Source: Bursaphelenchus xylophilus
Taxonomy: Eukaryota > Nematoda > Chromadorea > Rhabditida > Aphelenchoididae
DNA length: 64,000 bases
Direction: 5' to 3'
Assembly (NCBI GenBank): GCA_904066235.2
Contig: CAJFCV020000001.1
Span: 8,928,001-8,992,000 of the forward strand
Made by a program: the position numbers and the translations under genes. Positions within the stretch are counted from its first letter, which is position 1, and each line of letters starts with the position of its first letter. The notes beneath the pieces were generated by a model. It ran no database searches. It was given only the letters and a program-made list of their open reading frames with translations, and was not told the DNA's origin. Of this stretch, positions 34,542 through 44,358 are shown in pieces.

Positions 34542-36594
34542 TCATTCCGCCTTCTCATGCCCGTCACTGTCCTCCTCTAGTTCACTGAAGTCGGTATTCT
34601 CACTATTTCTGAGGTATTTCCCGTCATCTTCATCGTCAAGATCATCTTCATCCGGATAAATCTCATCTCGGTCCACGGAGAAGTCGGATGAGCACAAAGA
34701 ATATGTAATGATGGAGAAGAAGGCAATTGGAACACCAAAAAGACAGGTCGTCAGGATGGGTTGGTGGTAGAACATGTCGGACACATTCGTTACCAATTCG
34801 AATATCATCCGACGGATCCTCTGAGACCAAGATCGACCTCCTAATGGCTGAGAATGCCCGGACTTGATGGTTCGTAGGAAAGTGAGGACCGAGTCTACCG
34901 TACTCTCATTCAATTTGTCATCGGGAAGATAGAACTCGTAGCTGCTGAGGTTGAGAACAAAAAGGTCTAAAGATGTGATACGATTGTAAATACAAATACG
35001 GACTTACTTGGAGTGTCCAATCTGGCCATAACAACGGAATTGGCAATGTCCGTGCCTTCCAGGAATCCCAATTGAAATTCCGGATTGAGTTCAGGGTCTT
35101 TTCTGACTTTAACTGCCACTTCTTCGAACATTTTTTGTAATCTCGAGGTCTCGGTCTTCGGATCCAATCGTTCTACTGGGTCAACTACAGAAAGGACTAA
35201 CTTCTTGTTCGTATTCTCGCTTATATCATGGATATTAGAGGCCGAAATGAGAGGGAAATCTGCCCATCGCTCTCGTTTTATCCAATCGGAAAGTGGTTCA
35301 TCCTCTAGAAGAAATGTCGGGGCTTCGGTAGTTGAGCCCCCCACGAAAGGTAGTTCAAACCCCCACTGTTTTGCCCGTTTCACACCCCACATAATGAACA
35401 AATTAGAATAATACAAAAAATGTAAGCGGGGGTTTGATCTACTACGTTGGGGGTTTGATCTAAAACGTAGGGGGCTTGAACTAAAACGTAGGGGGCTTTT
35501 TCTAAGACGTAGGGGGCTTGATCTAAAACGTAGGGGGCTTCATCTAAAACGTAGGGGGCTTGTGCTGGACCATACAACTTGGATTAATTCTTTGAAATAA
35601 ATTTTGGGGTTCAGAATGGACGAGGGGGGTTGTACTGGGTCATGGGGGGCTGAACTGGACTGGGGGGTTGTACTACCTTAGCCCCGAAATGTCATCAAAA
35701 TTGCAATTGATTAAACTGAAGACAAGATGACAGCAGACTCACCCTTCTTCACATACTGAACGTAATATCCGGGCTTAACAGCAAGGACGGTTGGTCTCTG
35801 ATCCAATTTAATATCAGAAGGGAGATGCTTTAGCTGATCAGTTCTATAAAACCCGGTCTGTGTGAATAGTTGGCCAGCGACTTCTTCGTATTCCGCCCAG
35901 AGTTCGTTGGAGTCTCCGCCCACGTAGAGGATGAAAGGATCTTTCGATCTTCTAATCTACATTTGGAATATTGTAAATGAAAGTTTGTTCTTACCTCATC
36001 AAATTGAGTTCTGCTAACGATGCTCTGAACAACGGGACCAGCACTTTTGATCGCGAAGTCAACCAGAGCTTCTTTTGAACGTTCACCTTCGTATGGAATC
36101 TGGATTCCGTTTCGGAAACTAAAATAAAAGAAACCCGTGACAATAAATAATAAACATCAAAACTTTATAAAAGTAATTAAAGTTCTTGTAGAGGCCTGTA
36201 AATCAATTGAAAGCCCTTACAATATGATTGTTGGGTACCCGCTGACTTTGAGTTTATGTGCAACATTCGAAAATCGGGTGCAGTCCACCTTCCCGACCTT
36301 AATCAGATTATTTTTGTCGGCCAAGGCATGTCCAACATGCTCCCAAACCGGGGCTAGCCGTTTACAATGAGCACACCACGGCGCATACAGCTGAAAGCAA
36401 ACAAATTTATGTATAAACATCTAATTTTAAAACCCAAATATAAATAAATTTGCACTCACTTTAATCAGCCAAAACCCCTGATCTTTAACATCCAGGAATT
36501 TATCGTTTAATTCCAAGACTGCTGAGGGAACTTTGCTACTATTTACAAAACATAACAGTAGTAGTAAGAACAATGATATTAATTTGACCTTCAT
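34542..36594 (-). CDS. TMX3-type transmembrane ER thioredoxin/PDI-family protein
   Basis: ER membrane oxidoreductase of the protein disulfide isomerase family. MKVKLISLFLLLLLCFVNSS is the signal peptide. The thioredoxin domain follows with LYAPWCAHCKRLAPVWEHV (active site CAHC where the family normally has CGHC) and the cis-proline segment VSGYPTIILF. Thioredoxin-like middle domains lead to a membrane helix TTCLFGVPIAFFSIITYSL. A very acidic cytosolic tail (DEDDLDDEDDGKYL) ends HEKAE. The length is about 450 residues, as in human TMX3. The CAG just before the ATG (36596-36598) suggests trans-splicing. The intron at about 35742-35310 holds a 21-bp minisatellite. It lies 342 bp downstream of SEC11 on the same strand. 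Confidence 0.88.
35310..35742 (-). other. TMX3 intron carrying the minisatellite
   Basis: Donor GTGAGT after KK and acceptor TTTCTTCTAG before AGGATGAACC keep the TMX3 frame (KK then EDEPLSDW). At over 400 nt it is much longer than the other introns of the gene (about 40-100 nt), and the extra length is the tandem repeat and G-rich sequence. Confidence 0.7.
35429..35566. repeat. 21-bp minisatellite, about 6-7 copies
   Basis: Unit of the type GGGGCTTGATCTAAAACGTAG, with a G4-5 run in every unit and a few substitutions. On the minus strand the unit reads as a 7-residue repeat (APYVLDQ) because 21 is a multiple of three. A further G-rich stretch with a looser ~19-bp rhythm (GGGGGGTTGTACTGG type) follows at about 35620-35680. 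Confidence 0.93.
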
Positions 36595-36936
36595 TCTGCA
36601 ATTGTTATTTTCGAACTGGACTTTAAAGCATTAAAGAAAGGAGAAAGGCCAAGCAGACGAATGTCAAAAAAGTTATTGATTTCTCCGCCGAATTATTCCC
36701 AAGCGAGATGACCGTTTTTCTGCTCTCCATGGCAGAAATATAGCTGAGTAGAGCCCTAAGTAATTTATATTGGAGTTATCCATTAATACAAGTGTTAAAT
36801 ATTTTTTGTTCAAGTTTTGGTAGTCCATGAACAAACGACTGCTAAAGATTAACGCACTATTTACACGTCTAGCTTTACTCATAAAAACAAACAAAATATT
36901 TAACCATGGTCATTACAATAAATTAAGGTCATTAAA
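36595..36936. other. Gap between SEC11 and TMX3
   Basis: 342 bp, AT-rich, no gene. Contains the SEC11 3' UTR and the TMX3 upstream region, with the likely spliced-leader acceptor CAG at 36596-36598. Confidence 0.4.
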
Positions 36937-37806
36937 TTATTCTCGATGGATTAGGACAAGAAGGGCGAGAACTCCGATCACGACAAATTTGAGCTGGGGA
37001 TAATCGTTGAGGAGGATGGTCACCATCCCAATATAAGGCACCATCCCCTTGGCGCGCCCGAGGATCTCCCCACGAGTCACATAATATTGTCCTTCCGCGT
37101 AGAGACCACGATCATCCACCTGAAATTAATTCATTAATAATATTACCCATGAAAACAAAACTTAAGTTACATCTACCAATAAAAAACAGCAAGGCGACGA
37201 TAACCGTAGGCTGCCTCTCGGAATTCGTTTGACTATAAACAAACCTCCAATTGTTTGGTCTTATATATACCTAAAAAATAACAAGGAAGATAAAAGTCTT
37301 ACACGATTATTATCTCCCTTGGTTAAGAAAAAACTCTCATTAGCGTTCTTCACAAATGCGCGGATAACTCGATGCACCACAGGAATATCCCGGCCTCGGA
37401 TTCTGAATACAACAATCTCTCCGGCTTCAATTGGGACTTCTCTGTTGTCCCCAAGAACAAGAAGATCTCCTCGGTAAAAGGAGGGCTCCATCGAACCGGA
37501 AAGTACAACCACAACTGGACTCTCAGACCCTGTGAACACCATCAGACCTTTCCATATCATTAGTGCAGTGGAGATTATCATGGCAAAGTTTAGCACCTAA
37601 AGTTTAAGGTAATATTATACATTTTACATGGGCCTATTTATTTTTTTCAGAATTGCATTTAAGATTTTATTTCCTTAAAAATAAACGATCTAATTTTATA
37701 ATTATTTGTAATCGTCAAAACAGCTTACCTGATAGATCAACTGCCTCACTCCCATCAGCCTGAGTTCGGCAAACATCGGCCAATTCAAAACATCCTTCAA
37801 ACTCAT
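36937..37806 (-). CDS. sec-11: Signal peptidase complex catalytic subunit SEC11
   Basis: ER serine protease that removes signal peptides. Exons 37806-37729, 37596-37303 and 37119-36937 join to 184 residues, the normal size. [19 protein letters not shown] matches the family N-terminus. A single N-terminal membrane helix follows ([19 protein letters not shown]). The catalytic serine is in [17 protein letters not shown] and the catalytic histidine in [27 protein letters not shown] and [20 protein letters not shown] are the conserved C-terminal blocks, with a closing hydrophobic helix. It lies between taxilin (264 bp upstream) and TMX3 (342 bp downstream), all on the minus strand, so an operon is possible but the spacings are longer than typical. 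Confidence 0.97.
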
Positions 37807-38070
37807 TTTTACTCGATCAATTTACTATGTTTATAAGCCAAAGAACGAAGACGTTGCTTTATGTCCAGGTGTACAAAAATATTTTAGTCCAACGAGCCAC
37901 AAATTAAATTTATTAGGGCGCAGCTCGCCGACTCGATTATATTATATTTTATACGATGAAACATGTTCACCGCGCTTACAAAAGATCAACCAACCTAGCA
38001 TAAATTACATTATTAGTGCGTTTATTTTACAAAGGCAACAAGATTGCGAGATATACAAACACAGTTTTAA

Positions 38071-39336
38071 TCAGGCACCAGCGTTTTCGGATTCCGGAGT
38101 TTCTTCTGTGAGTGGATTTCCCTTCTGAAGTTGACGGCATAGCTTCTGCAGCTGCTCCATCTGTCTGTCCTTCAGACTAGACTTCTTGGTAATGTCTTCA
38201 TTTATGCTTGTCAATTGATTGATCGTTCTGTAATCAAATTATATTCGTTTTGTTCTCAGGTTAAGAGTAATTCCTGTATTGAAAAACTTGCGCTTTAGAC
38301 TCCTCTAACTGCTTGCGGTACCGCTGAGATTCTGCTTGAAGCTTAATGAGTTGGCCGTTCATCTGCAACATACGGCATATATATACTTGTACACGCTTCC
38401 TTACTTTAGTCATATCTGTCCTTGCCCTTTCAAAGGCCTTATTCGACTTCTCCAAAGTTCCCACCAACTCTCCGTACTTGTCTCCATATGATTCAATGAC
38501 TTTTTTAGTGTTTATTTCGGCCGTTACGGCTTCTTGGAAGGCTCTCTCTTTGTTCAAAAGCTAAATACATGATCCTCATTCAGCCCTTCCTACCTCTTGT
38601 TTCAGTTCAACGTTTTCTCTGAAGACTCCCTCCACTTTCGAACGCATCCCTTCAATCTCTTTTCTCAAGTGCTTCAACTCGTCGTCCTTGGTCTTCATCA
38701 TGTCCTTCACTTTATCTTCACGATCCTCATACTAAACATCAAGTAAAATAACAATAAAACCACCTACCAATGTTTTCAGTTCTCTCAGCCTTGTCTCATA
38801 TTCCTCCGATAAACTGGTCAGACTCTTTGAGATGTCCTCAACGTCTTGCATCCTCTTGGCTTGTTCCTTTCGAGCATCGACAGAACTCTGGATATCACCT
38901 AATGATTTCTTAAAGTTCTCCACGGTCTCTTGGTGATTTCTTTCGATCTCTCGGAGTTTCTGAACATTCCTGTCGGCTTCTTCTTTCTTTGATCGGTTCA
39001 ATTCCCGACAAAGCTCTTCCAACTTTGACTTTGATAGTTCGGCCCGACTCAACATCTTCTCCGTATTCTGGAGTTTTTTCTCTATCTGGAACAACATAAA
39101 TGTTATAGACGAAAATTTTGGAACACCTCTAAATTTATAATATTAAAACAAATGAACCGTACCCCAGCAAGTCGATCAGTCTCCGTTTTCAGGTATTTTG
39201 CGGTTTCAATTGACTTTTCTGATTCAAATTCGACATTCGTAAGCCGGTTAATCAAGAAATTAAGCCGATCTTCTTCCTTGATGGCCTCTAGTTGGCCTAA
39301 AATGGCCTTCTTGACGTCCGCCTTGGTCTGGGACAT
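38071..39336 (-). CDS. Taxilin family protein
   Basis: Coiled-coil protein that binds syntaxins and takes part in vesicle traffic (family knowledge). About six exons and 330-345 residues. Nearly continuous coiled coil: LEELCRELNRSKKEEADRN (the diagnostic taxilin LCRELQ-type block), FKKSLGDIQSSVDARKEQ, EYETRLRELKTL, LQAESQRYRKQLEESKAQ and a final MEQLQKLCRQLQKGN, the second family signature near the C-terminus. The start codon is the ATG at 39336 (MSQTKADVKKAILGQLE); the upstream frame to 39363 has only a TTG. It ends PESENAGA. Confidence 0.9.
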
Positions 39337-40058
39337 GGCCGCAAGATCAAGACGAAAGAGCAATGAAAAGATGAGAGGATTTCTTGGCTCCCCTCCACTA
39401 GCAGCTGTTATCCCTGGCCACTCAGCCTTGTTTCATTGGTTCGGGGATCCTGATTGTGCAGAATGACCCACACGAGCTGGAAAAAACATTTAAAATGCCT
39501 GCGAAGGCATAATGCTATTCATGGTATAACGGTAAAGAGCGAGGACGATGGATATTACATTGTTCATGAGCTTTTTCCGAAAACTTTAATTTTTTATACC
39601 TTGACGTTCTTGTGGTGGAGAATTAATGGACGAAAGTGAGTCTGCAGATGTTGTAAATTCGAAGAAAAGGCGAAAAGAACAAAAAGAAGAGAAAAAAGAT
39701 CTGTAAACATTAAAATATTCCAGGAAATCCATCATCTTGACATTGCTTTGATTAAAATAAAAAGTATATTTAGTCCTATACCACAAAAAAATCTGGCTGT
39801 CAAGAAGAATATATAATATCGCGAGAATTTACAGCCGGAGTAAACGCGGCACGTCGCCAGACTTTTTTAATTGATGATAAATTTTTTAGAATTTCCAGAA
39901 AAATGGTCGTCTTTATTTTTTTTCAGAAGAAGGAAGAAGAAGAAGATTGCTCTGACCTTATGGCTTTTTGTCTTATGGAATAATTATCGGCTTGTCGACA
40001 GAGAGGAAACCTCGACTACATCGAAGTGACTAAATATTCAAATGCGAAGGTGAAGATC
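39337..40058. promoter_or_regulatory. Divergent gap between taxilin and the RhoGAP gene
   Basis: About 720 bp holding the upstream regions of both genes. AT-rich with purine tracts near 39650-39700 and 39920-39945. No gene seen. Confidence 0.4.
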
Positions 40059-41060
40059 ATGGTATTCGGGCTCAAGTCCAAGGATCGGAAAACAAATGAT
40101 CTGGAAAGCAGTAAATGTAGGTGTAATTAGCTTTCAAAAATATTTTTAGACAATAAACGGGTCTTTGGTGTAAGTTTAAGTATTGCGGTGAGGAATGGTG
40201 CAGTTTCGAGTTCAGTCCATGTCCCGAGAATTGTCTGGGAATGTGTGAGTCATGTTAATCAGCATGGTAAGTGACTGTTCTTGCTTTGTAGTTTATGTTT
40301 AGGACTTTTGGTGGAAGGGATTTATCGGATATCGGCGTCGAAGGCCCGATTGGATGAATTGGAGAAGCTAGCCGACTCTGGGAGTCCGATTCAATTCACA
40401 GACGCCCATAATGCTGCTGGATTGTTGAAGAGATTCCTTCGACAGTTACCTAGTCATGTGCTCGGAGACATTAGAAAGGGCGCTGAAGAGACCGCGAGTT
40501 GTAAGTGGCCAAGATTTTTGTGTTATATTTCGTTGTTGTAATTGGAATTTCTCGTGGTTTAATATAACGTGATTTCTACCTTGATTTCTATGCTTTTTTC
40601 TTTCAGCTTGCCAGTGTAATTTCGATAGTCCATGCCGGTGTGATGCTGTGGTACAAGTTTCTAAGCTTTTGAAAGAGTTGCCCATTGAGAATTATCATTT
40701 GTTATGCATAGTGTTTATCCACGCTCAATTTGTTGTTCAAAATGTAAGTTTCATGCGTCAACCGAAACTTTGTTTTTAGAGTAATGTTAACAAGATGAAC
40801 TTTGCGGCGTTGGGAGTGCTGTTACAAGCGATGTTAAACATGCCAAAGCAGCTAATTCGATTATTTTTATTGAACGCCTCGTCTAGATTCTGTGGCGAAG
40901 GAGAAACGGTAAGTATTTATACTATAAAATAAATTATGGCTAATTACAGATAAAGGAGCTGTTCGGTGATTCCGTGATAACCAGGTAAGGTTTAAATTAT
41001 AATGAGGAAGAAATGCCTTGACTTATCGAATTCTCATTGTGGACTAGATTCGTTTTCTAA
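40059..41060 (+). CDS. Minimal RhoGAP-domain protein
   Basis: GTPase-activating protein for a Rho-family GTPase, by domain. Seven exons (40059-40116, 40150-40266, 40303-40500, 40607-40743, 40780-40908, 40950-40984, 41048-41060) join in frame to 228 residues. Almost the entire protein is the GAP domain. FGVSLSIAVRNG and VPRIVWECVSHVNQHG lead to the arginine finger in EGIYRISASKARLDELE, then AAGLLKRFLRQLPSHVL and NVNKMNFAALGVLLQ. The domain resembles RalBP1/RLIP-type GAPs. An unusual cysteine cluster (SCQCNFDSPCRC) sits between the two halves. No other domain is present. Intron 2 is 36 nt. The stop overlaps the stop of the convergent leucine-rich-repeat gene. Confidence 0.85.
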
Positions 41061-43240
41061 AGCCAGGTTACTTTTGAAACGGATATTCGTCTTACCTTTC
41101 TTCTGACTACGTATATCACTCCGACAATAGTTACCATTACGAGAAACACAACTGTGCAAACGGTCACCCAGGTGGTCGGAGTCTGCGTTTTGGGTTGTCT
41201 TTGCCCATATCGGATTGAGTTTATATCATATTTTGGCTTGTCGGCGTCAGAGCTCTCGTCTTTGAGAAGAGTCCCATTTGCCTCTCCAATATTCGCGGAC
41301 CACTAATTATAATTATATGAGATTGCATAGTTCCACTTACTTTACTCAGGTCAAACGTGAGAGTTGTCGTTTCTCCATCGTCGGGTGTTGTTGGCAGTGC
41401 AATAGTTGTAGTAGGGATGTTGTTGATCATGTCTGCGGTTACTTCCATTAATTCCCTCCCTTTTAAATGCTCTGGTTCGTCGCATATTACAAGTTCGGGC
41501 TTAGCTAGATAGAAAGGACGGCCTTCTGTAGTCGCTCTTTTGTATTCGTTGGTTATCCATAATTGAACTAGAAATTTTCATCAATAGAAATCAGTTGCTC
41601 CTTACGATCAAGTATCTTCAAATTGCATTTCAAAGGGTTCTGAGAGATATCCAAGACGGTCAAATTCTTCAACCCATTGAGAGTAGTTGCATTTATATTT
41701 GTGAGGTGATTCGAAGATAAGTTGAGGTTGTTTAGACTTCGTCCAATCACTTCGAATGGCGTGTTGAGCTGACTGATCTTGTTGGACGAGAGATCCAACG
41801 TCTAAAGAGTAAGGTTATTCGCAGTGGGCTTACCTGTATGTTATCCATTCCTTTGAACGCATTGTTGTCGATGTATTTAACCGAAGACCCAGTCAGATTT
41901 AGTGTTTCAAGCCCTGATAATCCATTGAATGAGTCTTTATCTAGGCTGAATAATCGGTTATTCGATCTCAAATTCAGCGACTTGAGATGTTTTAGATTGT
42001 GGAAGTTATTGTTGAAAGTAGTGAATTCGTTGTAGCCAAGATCTAGATGAACTAATTTATCTAATCCGATCCATGAATCTTCTTCTAAATTGGTTTCGTT
42101 TAAGAAATTTCCAGCCAAAGAGATGTACTGTAGATTGGAGGCTGACTCAAATGCTCGAGGTCCCAATTTTTCGATGAGGTTTACACTCAAATCTACCTGA
42201 AAGGCGGTTATCTAATAATTTGGGATGCCTTACGTATTCCAGAGTAGTTAGGTTTTGGAAATCGCCGTTTGTTATATTAGTCACCCCACATCCAGAAAGG
42301 TCGATTCTTTCGATTTTATTGTCAGAAGAGAATTTGAAATCGGCCAAGCTGTAGATTTCATCCGCTTTGGCAAAGCTGACTTGCTGATAAAAGTAAAGAA
42401 AAATAGAGGAACTTACTTTTAATGAAGTTATGTTGACAATCTCATCCTTAAGGCCAGCGGTTAGGTTGTTATGATCGCCGATATACAAAGTCTCCAAGTT
42501 TGGTAAAGTCGAGAGGGATGATTCTTCTGCCGCATGAATTACATTCTCGCTCAAATCTAAGGTATTCAGCTAAAGGCAATCAAGCTTAAAATTAAAGTAT
42601 TACTTTATTCAGACCACTGAATTCTTCCTTATTCAGTCGTTGAATGTTGTTATCCTTTAATGAAAGGTATTCCAGATTAGGAAGTCCAGTTAAAAAGAGT
42701 TTTGGGATCTGTCCTAACCGACAGTTTTCGATTTTGAGTTGAGTTACACTCGTTAATTCGTGAACGGGTTTGTCGGAAATAATGGAATCTTTAATGTCAG
42801 CACTGCAATGTCTGATGGTGATTTCTTCCAAAGTTTGCGTAGATGCAGTTGTAATCGCCTCCCAAATAGTCAAAGAGGTATCATTTGATTGGATCAGAGT
42901 ACTGATTACTATCTAAGAATAAAATTTAAGATTAGGGATTACTCCTACCGATGTTACGGTATGGTTGGCTTCCTCGATCTGATTGAAAATCTGGTTCAAG
43001 GATGAGATATCAGTCTCAAATGGACAGTGAACTAAGAAAGAGGTCTTGTCAAGATCCTTTAGACATATACATTGAATGTGGGAGATGTCTGCTGAGGTGT
43101 CATTTGGATGCTACAGGAAAATTAAAAGTATATCAAAAATAGTCATCATAAGCTATCAGCCTGTTTGGAAAAAATGAAATCTTTGCCTCTGTCGTAGCAG
43201 TTATGGCGAAAACGACAAGCGTTTCGTTTCTTCCCGACAT
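41057..43240 (-). CDS. Single-pass transmembrane leucine-rich-repeat protein
   Basis: Extracellular leucine-rich-repeat protein, probably a cell-surface or apical matrix organiser. The family resembles nematode eLRR proteins such as PAN-1, LET-4 and EGG-6, but no one-to-one name is claimed. Many LxxLxLxxN repeats are seen, including LPNLEYLSLKDNNIQRL, LKSLNLRSNNRLFSLD, LETLNLTGSSVKYID, LNNLNLSSNHLTNIN and LTVLDISQNPLKCNL. A linker rich in T and D leads to the membrane helix TWVTVCTVVFLVMVTIVGVIYVV and a short basic tail. The N-terminal exon (43240-43187, MSGRNETLVVFAITATTE) is a weak signal peptide joined by a possible GC-AG intron to HPNDTSADISHIQC. The last exon may read through to 41057 or splice at GTAAGA and end a few codons later. 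Roughly 640 residues. Confidence 0.8.
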
Positions 43241-43595
43241 TCTGATGCATTATAACAATGGAAAACTTACTTCTGTCAATGTAGTTGTGATAGAGTCTGG
43301 ATCCGGGCAAGAAGGAATTAGATGGCCCCAGCCCACTTGATGACATATAAATGTCACTAACAAGACTCGAATCGCCCTCTTCATTTGCTTTCTTGCTGGT
43401 GACCAATTTCTTGAGAGCTTGGTTCGAATCGGCAGAAATCACTCCCTTTTCCAGTAGATCTAGTTTTTTAACGGTCTTTGAGATTGAGAAAAGAAAGTCG
43501 TCTTCCTTTCTTTTTTTTATTACGATCGCCAAGTTCTTCTCTTGCAGATTATTCGACGGCGAAAGCACTTCACAAGTCGCCGATTTAGATGACAA
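43146..43595 (-). CDS. Unrecognised small protein, 149 codons, overlapping both neighbours
   Basis: Single open frame starting MSSKSATCEVLSPSNN. Lysine- and serine-rich with a helical centre (LFSISKTVKKLDLLEKG, NQALKKLVTSKK) and a serine/glycine stretch (SSSGLGPSNSFLPGSRLY). No domain recognised. Composition is more protein-like than the opposite strand, which reads F/S-rich. It overlaps the first exon of the LRR gene in another frame, and overlaps head to head with the plus-strand gene at 43548. A strong GTAAGT donor at 43270 is followed by CAG after only 29 nt, too short to be trusted as an intron. It could be a real small gene, the upstream cistron of the LRR gene, or chance. Confidence 0.4.
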   Translation of the reverse strand: MSSKSATCEVLSPSNNLQEKNLAIVIKKRKEDDFLFSISKTVKKLDLLEKGVISADSNQALKKLVTSKKANEEGDSSLVSDIYMSSSGLGPSNSFLPGSRLYHNYIDRSKFSIVIMHQNVGKKRNACRFRHNCYDRGKDFIFSKQADSL

Positions 43596-44358
43596 CGTCC
43601 GACATCAGGTAGGCTAATGTCAATTGGTTTTTTCCGGGGGTTTAGGGGTTCTTATTCATGCATTTTTAGATTTCTCTTTTTATTTTGCGCCAGTATTGCA
43701 GGAAAGAATGCATGAAAATTTTTATTAATGCTTTCCAAGTTTGAATGATAAGTAGGCTAACTGTAGAATAACGTTTTTTGTGACTCATCCGAGAAGATAA
43801 CGTTTCCATGGCATTAGAGTAACATCCTAGATGTAGAACGGGAGATTACATTTTTATCATGTTTAGATAGTAAACTGACTACTGTTGCAAGTTTAAAAGG
43901 AAATCAAAATTTTTGTTTTGAGTGCTTTTGTTATTGTGAATTGTTGCTTTCAGAATGTTGAACCCTCCCCCACATTCCTTGAAAAACAACTCCTCGCCCT
44001 TCACATTTCACTTAAACTGGAGGTAGATGAAGAGAAACGGAAGGTCACTCAACTGCTGGGTGTTCTCCGTCAAGTCCGCTCTCTCCTCCCCGAAGATGCC
44101 CTCAGGTCATTTGATGCAAACCATGCTAAGAACCAACTCTCAGATCTACAGACCCCCACGGACCCGATGAATCAGCACGATCTCACAGAAATGGAGCAAA
44201 AACGCGACGAACTTCTCGCCGAAATTGCCAAATACCGCGATTTGTGCGGACTGCTAAGAGCCCGTCTAGAACAATATAATCTCCTCCTCAGCTCGGCCCA
44301 AAAAGAAGATGCCGTTGCCGCAAGCGATGCTTCAGAATCAGTTGTCACACGGTTTTAA
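43548..44358 (+). CDS. Unrecognised small coiled-coil protein, 5' end not found
   Basis: Two joined exons. 43548-43608, after a good TTGCAG acceptor, reads LFDGESTSQVADLDDNVRHQ. 43954-44358 reads NVEPSPTFLEKQLLALHIS and continues with helices KVTQLLGVLRQVRSLLPED and LAEIAKYRDLCGLLRARLE, ending SESVVTRF. The heptad pattern and acidic N-part look like a real protein, perhaps a subunit of a small complex. The only ATG in the first exon (about 43589) is in another frame, so the true start must be in an exon further upstream that I could not find. The intron between is 345 nt. Function unknown. Confidence 0.6.

Noticed and set aside
35380..35577. Neuropeptide-type precursor from the repeated APYVLDQ peptide
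   Set aside because: No dibasic cleavage sites or amidation glycines, no signal peptide at the start, and the repeat sits in an intron; any 21-bp repeat gives a periodic frame.
43242..43270. 29-nt intron in the small minus-strand gene, giving an alternative 120-residue protein
   Set aside because: Shorter than any intron supported elsewhere here; the CAG is more likely a trans-splice acceptor for the LRR gene or chance.
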